A stretch of 64,000 nucleotides of DNA from Edaphobacter flagellatus (GCF_025264665.1 NZ_CP073697.1:2294001-2358000), one strand, 5' to 3'. Positions 35,524-44,704 are shown, counted from the first letter of the stretch. Notes: generated by a model not told the origin, from the sequence alone. Program-made: numbers and translations.

Positions 35524-36681
35524 TCAGTGCTTGCGTATGTGCTTCCACTCGAGCGTTTCGTCTTCGAGAACCTGCAACAGCATGTTTTCCGGCGGCAGAA
35601 AACGCTTCACCAGCGCGGGAATGATGCGCGCCAGCGAAGACTCGCGCATCACAATCAGATCGGTCGAACGTTCACGCACAAAGGCATGGCTCATCGAGTG
35701 TGTCGTGCCTCCCTCGACATACATCCTCCGCGTTCCACGCTTCACCTCGTGCTCGATCAGCATCGACCGCATCGCTGTACCGATCGATTGCTCCGGCAGG
35801 TCGCAATTCATCTGCCAATACATCTCCATGTTTCCACACACGTGGCGCCCACCCATCAGGCTCAGCCAGCGTCCATCGCGGTCGCGCATTCCGTAGAACA
35901 GCGGCGAACCAGGCATCGCGCGCGAATCATACCGCCACGCAGCCATCTCATCCGGGACCGGGTATGCCGATGTGCGATTCATCTCCATAAACTCTTCCCG
36001 CGAGATCGTCGCATCGGGCACAAAGACGCAGCCCAGTTGTTTCTCCGCTTTGCGTCTATAGTAGCGCAGATGATTTCTAGTGCGCGCGCCCATCAGCGCC
36101 AGAGTCGCATCGAATGTCGATTCCAGCGGCAGATAGCTCACAATCTCACGCTCGCGGCTCGCCCATCGACAGGCATAGCCGCAACCTTCCAGCAGACGCT
36201 CCAGCGAAGCATCCACCTGCGGCTCATCGTGACGGAACGAGATCAGGATGCACTGCGCGCCTTGCGTCAGCAGACGATGACAGGCCGTCAACGCAAACTG
36301 CGCACGCATCCACGATGGCGACACCAATGTCCTGCGGCCTGTCGTATCGTCCGTAGCAAAGATGCGGATGCCATAACCGGCAATCTGGTGTTCATACAAG
36401 AGCACAGCCGCTTCCAGCTCATCGGCAGCGGGAGCAGCACTCTGCTGTTCTGCGTGCGCCAGCGTGACGAGACAGGGTGTCTTCTTCCGTATCTGCGGAC
36501 GCGCCAGAAAGTAGTCGAGGTCGTCCATCGCGCCTGTCTGGCCGCAGCGGCTGGCAAGCTTCTCAAGAGCAGGTTGTATATGCAGAACTTCAGCGGAGCC
36601 ACGCACCACAAGTGGAGTGGGAGAGCCCTGCATCTCAGGCAGGACAAAGCTGCGCGGTCTCTCAAACGCGGCGGAAGACAT
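35524..36681 (-). CDS. FemAB/GNAT-like acyltransferase, paralog 1
   Basis: A 385-residue cytosolic protein related to the FemAB/BioF2-like acetyltransferase group. The most conserved stretch, shared with the gene at 38932, is MGARTRNHLRYYRRKAEK (about 215-232), followed by ISREEFMEMNR, GMRDRDGRWLSLMGG and RGTRRMYVEGGTTHSMSHAF. GNAT-like folds of this kind transfer acyl or aminoacyl groups to peptidoglycan precursors, polysaccharides or lipids; the acceptor here is unknown. ATG 36681 is preferred because GAGG lies nine bases upstream, the product matches the paralog's length, and both begin MSS. It is last in a run of genes after ruvX, greA and the CDP-alcohol transferase. Confidence 0.75.
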   Translation of the reverse strand: MSSAAFERPRSFVLPEMQGSPTPLVVRGSAEVLHIQPALEKLASRCGQTGAMDDLDYFLARPQIRKKTPCLVTLAHAEQQSAAPAADELEAAVLLYEHQIAGYGIRIFATDDTTGRRTLVSPSWMRAQFALTACHRLLTQGAQCILISFRHDEPQVDASLERLLEGCGYACRWASREREIVSYLPLESTFDATLALMGARTRNHLRYYRRKAEKQLGCVFVPDATISREEFMEMNRTSAYPVPDEMAAWRYDSRAMPGSPLFYGMRDRDGRWLSLMGGRHVCGNMEMYWQMNCDLPEQSIGTAMRSMLIEHEVKRGTRRMYVEGGTTHSMSHAFVRERSTDLIVMRESSLARIIPALVKRFLPPENMLLQVLEDETLEWKHIRKH

Positions 36682-36909
36682 ACACCAAAACCTCGGACGA
36701 AAGGTTAAGCAGAAAAACGCTGCAAACCGTACAAGCAAACCCGGTGTAACTCGCGTCGGTCTTCGAAAAGACTCGAAGACATACTGACACGCACACATGC
36801 TGGAAACAAGTGAACTCTAGCTAAGATGTACTTTTTTGATTGACGGTAACCTAAGAAAAACCAAGGTCACTAAATTTTTATAGAGAGAATGCGCAAAGGT
36901 CGTGCGACC

Positions 36910-37545
36910 TTAGTTTGCCGTTGCAGCGAGCTTCCTGCGCTCCGTTTCCAAATAGGTGAAACGGATACGGTGAATCACTGTGATCGTCGAGAAGATAGCC
37001 AATACCCAAAGGGCCGCCGCCATCACACCCCACTTATTGAACAGTGCCCCCAGAATCACGCAGACGATGCGCTCCGGCCTCTCCATAAAGCCCACTTTGC
37101 ACGTCCCGATTAATGCCTCAGCGCGAGCGCGCGTATAGCTCACCATCAGGCAAGCCGTCATCACGAACGCCACAAGCCCTACATAAAACAGGCGGTTGCC
37201 GCGTGCGTAATACACCAGCAAGCCAAAGAAGATCGCCACATCGGAGTAACGGTCGATCACCGAGTCGAAGAAGGCACCGAAGACCGACACCTGATTGGTT
37301 GCGCGCGCCACGCGCCCATCCACCATGTCGAAGACACCCGCGCCGATAATGATCAAACCGGCATACAAGAACATGCGATTGGCATGCGCCCCACGCGCAA
37401 AACCAAAAAACAGCGCCGCAATAATATTGATGATCAGGCCAATAAAGGTAAGCGTATTCGGCGAGATGCGGGACAACGCAAGCCCGTTGACGATCTTCTG
37501 CAGCAACCAGCCGCTGCCCTTACCGAATGCACTAGTCCAGGTCAC
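36910..37545 (-). CDS. CDP-alcohol phosphatidyltransferase
   Basis: A 211-residue integral membrane enzyme with about five transmembrane segments. It displaces CMP from CDP-diacylglycerol with an alcohol such as glycerol phosphate, inositol phosphate or serine. The full signature D-x2-DG-x2-AR-x8-G-x3-D-x3-D is at D73 to D98 (FDMVDGRVARATNQ, then FGAFFDSVIDRYSD). It resembles phosphatidylinositol-phosphate/archaetidyl-type synthases more than PgsA, but the acceptor alcohol cannot be fixed from sequence. A short perfect palindrome (36896-36911) overlaps the stop codon. It lies 54 bases after greA. Confidence 0.88.
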   Translation of the reverse strand: MTWTSAFGKGSGWLLQKIVNGLALSRISPNTLTFIGLIINIIAALFFGFARGAHANRMFLYAGLIIIGAGVFDMVDGRVARATNQVSVFGAFFDSVIDRYSDVAIFFGLLVYYARGNRLFYVGLVAFVMTACLMVSYTRARAEALIGTCKVGFMERPERIVCVILGALFNKWGVMAAALWVLAIFSTITVIHRIRFTYLETERRKLAATAN

Positions 37546-37599
37546 CCTTACCTCTTGCCGCTTTCGTTGCGCAGCCTCATCCGCGCACTCCTATATCTA

Positions 37600-38073
37600 C
37601 TACTCCGCCGTGTCGTGAATCGTCACCAGCTTAAGAATCTCCAGTTCGCGCTTGCCGTTCGGCGTGACGACAGTCGTCGTGTCACCTTCCTTCTTACCCA
37701 GCAGCGCGCGGCCGATCGGCGACGTCGTCGAGATCAGCCCCTTAGTCACGTCCGACTCCTCGCTGGTCACCAGCTTGTAGACAATCTCCTCATCCTTCGA
37801 GCTGTCGAAGACCGTGACCGTCGCACCAAAGCCAACCTTGTCGTGCGGAATATTGGTCAGGTTTACCAGCGCCAGCTCGCCCATACGCTTTTTCAGCTGA
37901 CCCAGACGGGCATTCACAAACTCCTGCCGCTGCTTGGCCATGTGATACTCGGCGTTCTCGCTCAGGTCACCCAGGGCGACGGCCTTTTTAATCTCTGCGG
38001 GCAGCTCCGTCGTCAACTCGTACTCGAGCTGCTTAATCTCCTCCTGGAGCCGCTTCATAATCTGTTCTGGCAT
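37600..38073 (-). CDS. greA: Transcription elongation factor GreA
   Basis: A 157-residue Gre factor that stimulates transcript cleavage by backtracked RNA polymerase. The N-terminal coiled coil carries the catalytic tip DLSENAEYH, with its Asp and Glu acidic pair. The C-terminal globular domain has GATVTVFD, SPIGRALLGKKEGD and RELEILKLV. Start ATG 38073 is chosen because AGGAAGG lies directly upstream; a longer version would add 11 residues. It lies between ruvX and a phospholipid synthase gene. Confidence 0.95.
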   Translation of the reverse strand: MPEQIMKRLQEEIKQLEYELTTELPAEIKKAVALGDLSENAEYHMAKQRQEFVNARLGQLKKRMGELALVNLTNIPHDKVGFGATVTVFDSSKDEEIVYKLVTSEESDVTKGLISTTSPIGRALLGKKEGDTTTVVTPNGKRELEILKLVTIHDTAE

Positions 38074-38222
38074 GGAGCCTTCCTGTAACTGGGCTTGTCG
38101 CAACACGGCGTCTCAAGCGCTCGCGGGGCGACCCTCTTCCCGCGCCCGAAGAAAAGTTCATTGGGGGCGAAAAGATGATTATACGCCGCCACCATCCGAA
38201 TCCATCGCAAATGAACCCCGAT

Positions 38223-38714
38223 TCATCTGCCTGTAGCGGCCCGGGCATCCAGAAAGCTCTGTAGAATCAATACCGCCGCTACCTGGTCGATGATCCCCTT
38301 GCGCTCCTGGCGCCCTCCATGCCCGGCCTCGTCCAAATGCCGGTGCGCCTCGGTGGTGGTCAGTCGCTCATCCCATAGATGCACCACGATGCTGAACTCC
38401 GTCCGCAGCGCCTCGGCGAAGGCCTGTGCTTTCAATGCCTGCGGGCTGATATCCCCTGACATATAGAGCGGGTTTCCAACCACCGCCTCGGCAACCCCGT
38501 GCCGACGCAGCAGCCTCCCAATCGACTTCATATCCGCTCGTAGCCGCGTCCTGTGCAGGGTCATCAGCGGCTGGGCAGTGTATCCCAACGGGTCCGAAAC
38601 GGCGATCCCGACCCTACGGTCCCCCACGTCGAACCCCATCACCCTGGGCGGTCCATCGCCTCCGGGCAATGGCTCCCCCGTATCCTGCAGATCGTTGTGA
38701 ACAGGCTCCTGCAT
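38223..38714 (-). CDS. ruvX: RuvX/YqgF Holliday junction resolvase-like protein
   Basis: A 163-residue RNase H-fold nuclease implicated in Holliday junction resolution and 16S rRNA 5' maturation. The active-site motif is VMGFDVGDRRVGIAVSDP (D29), with VVGNPLYMSG, WDERLTTTEA and the final IIDQVAAVLILQSFLD carrying the last Asp. A 24-residue N-terminal extension precedes the domain. It faces the divergent acyltransferase gene at 38932 and reads towards greA, 149 bases downstream. Confidence 0.93.
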   Translation of the reverse strand: MQEPVHNDLQDTGEPLPGGDGPPRVMGFDVGDRRVGIAVSDPLGYTAQPLMTLHRTRLRADMKSIGRLLRRHGVAEAVVGNPLYMSGDISPQALKAQAFAEALRTEFSIVVHLWDERLTTTEAHRHLDEAGHGGRQERKGIIDQVAAVLILQSFLDARAATGR

Positions 38715-38931
38715 CTTTTATGAGTGTAAAGCCGCCCAAACACACCCGGCCCCCCCTGCCCCCCGCAGCTTCCAAAAATATGCCTTCCCTCTAACTAACC
38801 CATAGTGTGTATGGATTTAACAAGGTCGTGCTTTAATATGAAGCCAGTTGCCAGGATCACAGCAGAGCAAACCTCGAACAGAGCAACTTCACGACAAAGC
38901 TTGCGAATTTAGTTGTCCGAGGTTTCTCTGA

Positions 38932-40074
38932 ATGTCTTCTATTGCAGTCGACCTGTCTAATCGACTGGCCTTTCCTCATCATGGGCCAGCAACCACTCAG
39001 GTGATCCGGCAGTCCGCAGACATCCTTCGTCTGCAGCCCGCGCTTGTTGAACTTGGAAGAAGCTGCGGGCACCCTGGCGCTCTTGACGACCTCCAATACT
39101 TTCTCTCCTGGCTGAACATCCGCCAGAAGTCCCCGTGCATGGTCGCTCTTACTCGCGGCTCCGGCTCCTCCGACGCCAACGTTAGCGCGCATGCTGCCGT
39201 CCTGCTCTATGAACATCGCGTAGCCGACCTCGGCATGCGCATCTTCACTTCGTTCGACGATACCGGACGCCGTGCCCTCATTCCCGACCCGATCGACAGT
39301 GCCGAGTTTGCCAAACTCACCTGCCGCACGCTGCTCTCGCATGGGGCACAATGCGTGCTGCTCACCTTCCGCCACAACGGGGCTCCATTAACCGAAGTGC
39401 TCAAGGGCGCAGGCTTCGCGCTTCGCTGGGCGACTCGTGAGCGCGAGATTCCTGACTATCTCCCGCTCAAGAAGACCTTCGACGAAACGCTCTCCATCAT
39501 GGGTGCACGCACACGCAACCACCTGCGCTACTACCGCCGTCGCGCCGAAAAAGACCTTGGCTGCGAGTTCGTTCCCGAAGCAAAGATCTCCCGTGAGGAC
39601 TTCCTCGAGCTGAACCGCATCTCCTCCTATCCCTCGACCGACGAGATCGCCCGCTGGAAGTACGACTCCTTCCACGAGCTCAAGGACCCTGTCCTCTGCG
39701 GTCTGCGCGATCGCGACGGGCGCTGGCTCTCGCTCGTCGGCGGACTGCACGCCGGACGCAATATGGAAATGTTCTGGCAAATCAACCGCAACGACATGAA
39801 GCCCTACTCGCTGGGCACCGTCATGCGCAACTACCTGATGGAGCACGAACTGCAACGCGGAACCCGCCGCCTTTACTTCGAGGGAGGCACTTCACACTCC
39901 ATGAGCCACTCCTTCGTGAAGGAGAAGTGCACCGATCTGTTCATCCTCCGCGACAACCTGATCGCTCGCCAGATTCCCTCACTCTTCAAACGCCACGTGC
40001 CGAAGGAAAATCCAATCAACGAATTTCTCGACGACCCAAACCTCGAGTGGAAGACAACTCCGCGCCACGCATAA
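38932..40074 (+). CDS. FemAB/GNAT-like acyltransferase, paralog 2
   Basis: A 380-residue paralog of the gene at 35524, similar over the full length; the core MGARTRNHLRYYRRRAEK is nearly identical. Further shared motifs are ISREDFLELNRISSYPSTDE, GLRDRDGRWLSLVGG and GTRRLYFEGGTSHSMSHSF. It probably transfers an acyl or aminoacyl group; donor and acceptor are unknown. Start ATG 38932 lies nine bases after GAGG, and the leader GTCCGAGGTTT is identical to that of paralog 1, so the duplication included the ribosome binding site. It is divergent from ruvX and ends at a strong shared terminator. Confidence 0.75.
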   Translation: MSSIAVDLSNRLAFPHHGPATTQVIRQSADILRLQPALVELGRSCGHPGALDDLQYFLSWLNIRQKSPCMVALTRGSGSSDANVSAHAAVLLYEHRVADLGMRIFTSFDDTGRRALIPDPIDSAEFAKLTCRTLLSHGAQCVLLTFRHNGAPLTEVLKGAGFALRWATREREIPDYLPLKKTFDETLSIMGARTRNHLRYYRRRAEKDLGCEFVPEAKISREDFLELNRISSYPSTDEIARWKYDSFHELKDPVLCGLRDRDGRWLSLVGGLHAGRNMEMFWQINRNDMKPYSLGTVMRNYLMEHELQRGTRRLYFEGGTSHSMSHSFVKEKCTDLFILRDNLIARQIPSLFKRHVPKENPINEFLDDPNLEWKTTPRHA

Positions 40075-40095
40075 GCAGGCATGCCTGAAGACACG

Positions 40096-40125
40096 AAGAG
40101 AGGAGCCAGCGCTGGCTCCTCTCTT
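40096..40125. terminator. Bidirectional intrinsic terminator
   Basis: Perfect 15-base-pair inverted repeat without spacer (40096-40110 with 40111-40125), followed on the plus strand by TGTATTTTT. It lies between the convergent acyltransferase and mutarotase genes. Confidence 0.75.
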
Positions 40126-40141
40126 TGTATTTTTAACCTGT

Positions 40142-41047
40142 TTATTTCAGTTCGCTGAGAGTGATCTGCGCCGTCATCACATGCGTCTTACCCGGCTCCA
40201 GCGTCACGGCGTTGGCTCCAGCGTTTACGGTTTCAACGCAGATGAAGTACGGCCATTCCTCTTCGCCGAGGTCGGGCATTGCCTTCCACGGATTGAAGAC
40301 AACAGTCGTATTCGAGTTCTGCTTCGCAATCGTGATAGCGCGTTTGAAGCCCGGATCGTGGATAACGCAGGTGGCCGTCGTATTGTTGTAGACCCGATCG
40401 GTAAAGGCGGTGGGAACAAACGGCGCATTGGCAGCGGGTTTGCCCTTGAAGCCGTCCGTCTTGTCGAGGTAGCCGGTCGGCTCCAGGCCAGTGACCGAGA
40501 TGTGCTTTACATCAGCGACGTGGAAATAGGTATGCATCGCCTCTTCAAACAGCATGGGCATGCCGGTGTCGTTGGCGACGGCAAACTTCATGGTCAGCGA
40601 GCGGCCGATGGTTAGCTCAAAAGCGACGCGGAAGTGATCGAAGCCCATCTCGCGGCTCAACTCGGTCGGTCCGAGCGTGAATGTAAGATGCAGGTCGTCA
40701 CCCGACTGCGCGGCGAAGGTCAGCGTCCAGTCTTGAATGCGCGCAAAGCCGTGCGTCGGTCCCGGCTTGCCATGCCAGCGGTCCTGTTTGGAATCAATAG
40801 CAAACCATGGGAAGGCGAGGGGCACGCCACCGCGAATCGGCTTGCCCGGTTCGAAGTCACTCTTCTTGCTCAGGAAGAGCACATCCTCCTGCCCCTTAGG
40901 CTGCCAGCTTGTGATGTGCGCGCCCTGCAGATAAATAGTGGCGTTAGCCTCCGGAGTGGTAACAACGGCGCGCACCAGTCCATTGTGCTCATCGAAGTGG
41001 AGCACACCGGGAATGGCGAAGTGATCGGTAAGCTGTTTGATGTCCAT
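40142..41047 (-). CDS. D-hexose-6-phosphate mutarotase (aldose 1-epimerase family)
   Basis: A 301-residue YeaD-like protein interconverting the anomers of glucose 6-phosphate or related hexose phosphates. Motifs are IRGGVPLAFPWF (about 91-102), THGFAR (catalytic/binding His), EEAMHTYFHV with a second His, and the late CVET segment containing the likely catalytic Glu. The phosphate-binding arginines of the YeaD subgroup appear present. It has no signal peptide, so it is cytosolic. It is read in the same direction as the upstream acetamidase (49-base gap) and might share its transcript. Confidence 0.9.
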   Translation of the reverse strand: MDIKQLTDHFAIPGVLHFDEHNGLVRAVVTTPEANATIYLQGAHITSWQPKGQEDVLFLSKKSDFEPGKPIRGGVPLAFPWFAIDSKQDRWHGKPGPTHGFARIQDWTLTFAAQSGDDLHLTFTLGPTELSREMGFDHFRVAFELTIGRSLTMKFAVANDTGMPMLFEEAMHTYFHVADVKHISVTGLEPTGYLDKTDGFKGKPAANAPFVPTAFTDRVYNNTTATCVIHDPGFKRAITIAKQNSNTTVVFNPWKAMPDLGEEEWPYFICVETVNAGANAVTLEPGKTHVMTAQITLSELK

Positions 41048-41096
41048 ATCGATCTCAAGTGTATTCCCTGCGAACGAATGCAGCGCTGGCGCACGA

Positions 41097-42404
41097 TTAT
41101 TTCTGTGTCGCAGTCAATGTCTTCAGCCGCTCCTTGTCGAGCTTCAGGACGACACCGGCATTGCGATCAGCTACCTCGCTGATGGTGTAGTGCGTGGCGG
41201 TGCCCAACACCTGAGCGGCTTCAGATGGAGTGAGCTTATATTCGTCTTCAAGCCACGCGGCCATATTGCTGGTCGCTCCCTTCAGCGCATCATCCACCGA
41301 GCCAAGCCCCATCGCCATGATCGACGTAGCGTTCTCGACACGAGGACCGGGAGCACGCTTGCCGGGAAGCACATCAACCGTGAACTCGACATCCATCGAG
41401 GTCTCCAGTGCATTGCCGTTCAATTCGCCGTCACCCTGCGCGGCGTGGCCATCGCCAAGGTAGAGCAGTGCGCCAATATTCGAGACGGGAAGATAGACCG
41501 TAGCGCCTTCCGCAATCTCGTTGAAGTCCATGTTGCCGCCGAAATAGCCGGAGTCACCCGTAGGAGGCGGAGCCTGCGCTGGGCCGACAGCCGTAGCGAC
41601 ACAGCCCAGCATGGGATGAAGCGGTATGGTGTAGTGCACAAGATGTTCGGAGGGCTTAGCCGGTGTTGCCGTACCGTTCGCGAGATCGAGATTCCAGATG
41701 ATGGTCTTGCCGGCGTCCTTCATCTTAACCGCGAGACCGCTATCCACGGCGCGGCTGACAAGGAAATCATCGCTCTGGGCCCAGTTGCGGTTCAACCGCA
41801 AGCGCGTGATATGCACGGCGATGGTGTCTCCGGGCATCGCTGTATTGATGAAGAAAGGACCTGTCTCAGGATTGCCGCCCATCACCCGGTATTCGCTGTT
41901 GTGATCGACTCCACCAGCGTCCACCGTAGTGGTATGAACTGTGTCACCGGGATTGATGGTAAGGACGGGCTTGTTGAAGGGTGAGAACTGACGGTAGAAG
42001 ACTGTGGGCGTGAACTCATGCCGTTGGAGCGCAGCCGTCGAGCGCGGCGGACGCTGGACTGCAACAAAACTAAAATGCTGAGGCTTGGCAGGCATGCCGC
42101 CGTCGGACTCGATCACATCGCCGTGAAGCTCGCCATGGACGAGCGTGCCTTTTACCTGCTCGCTGCCGCCTAGTGAATCCTTGGCAATGAACTGGAAGGT
42201 GTGGCCATCCGTCATACCCTCGAGCGGGTCTCCCTGAAACTTGCCGGTCAGCTTATCGCCCTTTTGCTCAAGGTCGAATCCAATATTGGCAGGATTGCCG
42301 TAGAAATCGATTCTCGCGGTCCAGTGGCCGGTGAGCGAGGGTGCGTTGGTTTGAGCGAAGGCTACAGCCGTGCAAAACGAAACGACGAGAATAAGGCGGC
42401 GCAT
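41097..42404 (-). CDS. Secreted acetamidase/formamidase family protein with N-terminal beta domain
   Basis: A 435-residue exported FmdA/AmdA-type amidohydrolase. The signal peptide is 1-17 (VAFA-Q). An extra beta-rich domain of about 110 residues (SLTGHWTARIDFYGNPANIG) precedes the catalytic part. The catalytic part carries family landmarks: VDAGGVDHNS, HPMLGCVATAVGP, GGNMDFNEIAEGATVYLPV and GALLYLGDGHAAQGDGE. Ordinary formamidases are cytosolic and lack both the signal and the first domain, so the natural amide substrate is probably periplasmic and not formamide. ATG 42404 follows GGAGGT with good spacing. A 20-base palindrome lies 28 bases upstream of the start. Confidence 0.85.
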   Translation of the reverse strand: MRRLILVVSFCTAVAFAQTNAPSLTGHWTARIDFYGNPANIGFDLEQKGDKLTGKFQGDPLEGMTDGHTFQFIAKDSLGGSEQVKGTLVHGELHGDVIESDGGMPAKPQHFSFVAVQRPPRSTAALQRHEFTPTVFYRQFSPFNKPVLTINPGDTVHTTTVDAGGVDHNSEYRVMGGNPETGPFFINTAMPGDTIAVHITRLRLNRNWAQSDDFLVSRAVDSGLAVKMKDAGKTIIWNLDLANGTATPAKPSEHLVHYTIPLHPMLGCVATAVGPAQAPPPTGDSGYFGGNMDFNEIAEGATVYLPVSNIGALLYLGDGHAAQGDGELNGNALETSMDVEFTVDVLPGKRAPGPRVENATSIMAMGLGSVDDALKGATSNMAAWLEDEYKLTPSEAAQVLGTATHYTISEVADRNAGVVLKLDKERLKTLTATQK

Positions 42405-42431
42405 TATCAAGGTGACCTCCGACCGAAACAA

Positions 42432-42451
42432 TATACGAATTAGTTCGTATA
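42432..42451. promoter_or_regulatory. Operator-like palindrome upstream of the acetamidase gene
   Basis: TATACGAA-TTAG-TTCGTATA: eight-base perfect arms, four-base centre. It lies between the acetamidase start and the mscS stop codon, in the expected promoter zone. Its form suits a TetR-like dimer; no regulator gene is next to it. Confidence 0.55.
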
Positions 42452-42501
42452 ATCAAACACACAGAAAATTTTTCATCCCAAAATAAGACGAAAACGTTGT
42501 G

Positions 42502-43656
42502 TCATCGATCTACTTGGTTCTCTATACGGCCGGCTCCGCCGAGAGGTTCCGCGGTCTTTATATGCACCGGGACCTCGGAAACCGCCGCAAACCGTGCCGT
42601 CGGAAAGGTCTGCGGATAGTTCTTCTGGATGTACGCAATCATCTGCTCGCGAACGAGGCAGCGCAGGTCGAAGTTTTCGCTGGAGTTTCTTGAACTGACC
42701 AGGCAGCGCAGTTCCATCGCACGATCGGTAAGGTTGGTGACCTGCAGACCGCAGACTTTTTTGTCCCACAAAGGCGTCGATTCGGCGATGCGCCTCAACT
42801 CAGCGCGCAGCTCTTCAACGGGAATCGAGTAGTCGACGTACAGGAATGCTGTGCCGAGCAGGTCCGAAGATTCGCGTGTCCAGTTCTGAAATGAATTTTC
42901 GATGAAATAGCTCAGCGGGACAATTAACCTCCGCAAATCCCAGATGCGCACGACGACATAGGCAGAGTTGATCTCCTCGATGCGTCCCCATTCCCCTTGA
43001 ATGACGACGACATCATCCAGTCGAATCGGTTCGGTGAATGCGATCTGCAATCCGGCGAGAAAATTCGCGACCGTGGACTTTGCCGCAGCAGCAAGAATCA
43101 GCGATGCGATGCCGGCCGAGGCCAGCAGACCCGAGCCATAGTGCCATATACGTGGGTCGTTGAAGGTCCATAGCAACCCGCCAATCGTGATGACGATGAT
43201 GAAGCTGATCAGCATGCGCCGGAAGAGCTGAAACTGCGTATGCACGCGGCGCGCACGGATGTTGTTCTCTGCCTTCAGATCGTACCGGCGCAGCATGATG
43301 TCCTGAAAGACGTACACGCAACCGACAGCAAACCAGCCCAGGCATACGACGACAGCCATCAGGAGTCCCTGATGCAGAATGTCGTTCAATCCCGCAGGCA
43401 GCTCGGGCAACAGTGGTAATGCAATGCCCGCGCAGGTAAGAAAGAAGATGGCCCGTGCAGGATGGCTGAGATACCGTTGCACACCCCAGGCAGATCCCGT
43501 CTCCCGCGCTTCCTTCTTTTTAAGTATGCGAAAGAGGATATAGTGCACCAGGTTCGCCAGCACGATAATGCTGCAGAAGAAAAAGATCGCAGCGAACCAG
43601 GTATGACGGAAATGGAATCCAGCAGCAATCAACATGTAGTTGTGAAGCCTGCTCAT
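42502..43656 (-). CDS. MscS family mechanosensitive ion channel
   Basis: A 384-residue channel of the small-conductance mechanosensitive family, which releases solutes during osmotic downshock. Predicted transmembrane helices are at about 20-40, 68-85, 93-112 and 145-163, with the pore-lining helix about 172-200 (GLLASAGIASLILAAAAKST). The cytoplasmic beta domain follows, with FTEPIRLDDVVVIQGEWG and VPLSYFIENSFQNWTR. The C-terminus ends in a polar tail. It is read towards the acetamidase gene and lies 27 bases after the alpha/beta hydrolase gene, so these two could be co-transcribed. Confidence 0.9.
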   Translation of the reverse strand: MSRLHNYMLIAAGFHFRHTWFAAIFFFCSIIVLANLVHYILFRILKKKEARETGSAWGVQRYLSHPARAIFFLTCAGIALPLLPELPAGLNDILHQGLLMAVVVCLGWFAVGCVYVFQDIMLRRYDLKAENNIRARRVHTQFQLFRRMLISFIIVITIGGLLWTFNDPRIWHYGSGLLASAGIASLILAAAAKSTVANFLAGLQIAFTEPIRLDDVVVIQGEWGRIEEINSAYVVVRIWDLRRLIVPLSYFIENSFQNWTRESSDLLGTAFLYVDYSIPVEELRAELRRIAESTPLWDKKVCGLQVTNLTDRAMELRCLVSSRNSSENFDLRCLVREQMIAYIQKNYPQTFPTARFAAVSEVPVHIKTAEPLGGAGRIENQVDR

Positions 43657-43683
43657 GGGCGACGGTTGCTTGTTATCCGAACG

Positions 43684-44595
43684 CTAATGAATGTGTGCGG
43701 CATCGAGTGCACTCAGGACCTGCTCTTCCAAAGTAATGCGGCGGTCAGAGTAAGAGTGATCGGTGGCTATATGCGCTGAGGTGACCTGCGTATCTCCGAT
43801 TTTGCGCAGATTTGCAGCGAGTTGATCGGCGGGTTCGGCGAGACCATCGTCAGACGTGACGATGAACACAGGCCGCGTGGCCAGACGTGGAGCCAGATCG
43901 GGCAGGTTCCACTGTGCGGCGTGGGCATAAAGATCGCGGACGAGCGACTCCGGCGTGCAACCCGCAAGGGGAGCGATGCCCTCGGCAGCCAGTTGTTCGG
44001 CAAACTTTGGCAGCGCGGCCTCCTGCTGATTGGCCTTCACGACGGGGAGCGCCATCCCGGCCATATTGGCAGCCGAGATAAGGCCGACAAAGCGTATCTG
44101 TGAATCTGCTGCACCGACGTTAGCGGCAATCATGCCTCCCATCGAATGACCGATGAGAAGAATATCCTTTGGGTCGGAGCGGAGTTTGGCTGCATTCGCC
44201 GTCTCACGCAGATAGGCAATTGCAGCATGCGTGTCCTCCATCGCGTGCGAGAAAGAGAATTCTCCCGGCGAGCCCCACGCGCCGCGATAGTTGAAGTAAA
44301 CGACGTCGTAGCCTGCGCGCCGCAGTACCTGGGCGAGATCGAGATTGCGCTCGTTGCCGGGAAAGCCGTGCAACAGCAGAACCACTGGATGCGGCCCGAC
44401 ACCCGCTGCGATATAAGCAAGCGCATTCATCTGTGCACCATGACTCGGTATCTGGAACGACTGCATCGCAGCAGGATTGGCCCTGTCCGGAGGAGGATCT
44501 GTGGTGATCGCAGCATGTTGTGCCTGCGCGCTCAAGACAGACATCAAGAAAGCCGCCACCAGGGCGACGGTAGAGATGCGGCATCGTCGGGTCAT
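43684..44595 (-). CDS. Secreted alpha/beta hydrolase
   Basis: A 303-residue exported serine hydrolase. The signal peptide (about 1-26, VLSAQAQ) follows ATG 44595, which is preferred over a start 17 codons upstream because the signal then begins normally (MTRRCRIST). Fold motifs are LLLHGFPGNERN (oxyanion strand), GHSMGG (nucleophile elbow), VTSDDG (acid) and TDHSYSD (catalytic His). It is similar to dienelactone hydrolase/acyl-peptidase-like esterases. The substrate is unknown. It is upstream of mscS and divergent from the sulfatase gene. Confidence 0.85.
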   Translation of the reverse strand: MTRRCRISTVALVAAFLMSVLSAQAQHAAITTDPPPDRANPAAMQSFQIPSHGAQMNALAYIAAGVGPHPVVLLLHGFPGNERNLDLAQVLRRAGYDVVYFNYRGAWGSPGEFSFSHAMEDTHAAIAYLRETANAAKLRSDPKDILLIGHSMGGMIAANVGAADSQIRFVGLISAANMAGMALPVVKANQQEAALPKFAEQLAAEGIAPLAGCTPESLVRDLYAHAAQWNLPDLAPRLATRPVFIVTSDDGLAEPADQLAANLRKIGDTQVTSAHIATDHSYSDRRITLEEQVLSALDAAHIH

Positions 44596-44704
44596 GCGGA
44601 GATTGTGGCAACAGCCTGAAGAAAAGTAAAGAAATCCTTGAGCCATTTCTCTGCGCCGTTATGCTTATCGTGCGTGATCTGTACGGAACAACGCAGGAGA
44701 GAAG

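Noticed and set aside
38841..38915. Short open frame (about 24 codons, starts MKPVARITAEQ) upstream of the second acyltransferase, possible leader peptide
   Set aside because: No ribosome binding site, no run of regulatory codons and no alternative hairpins seen; too little to support it.
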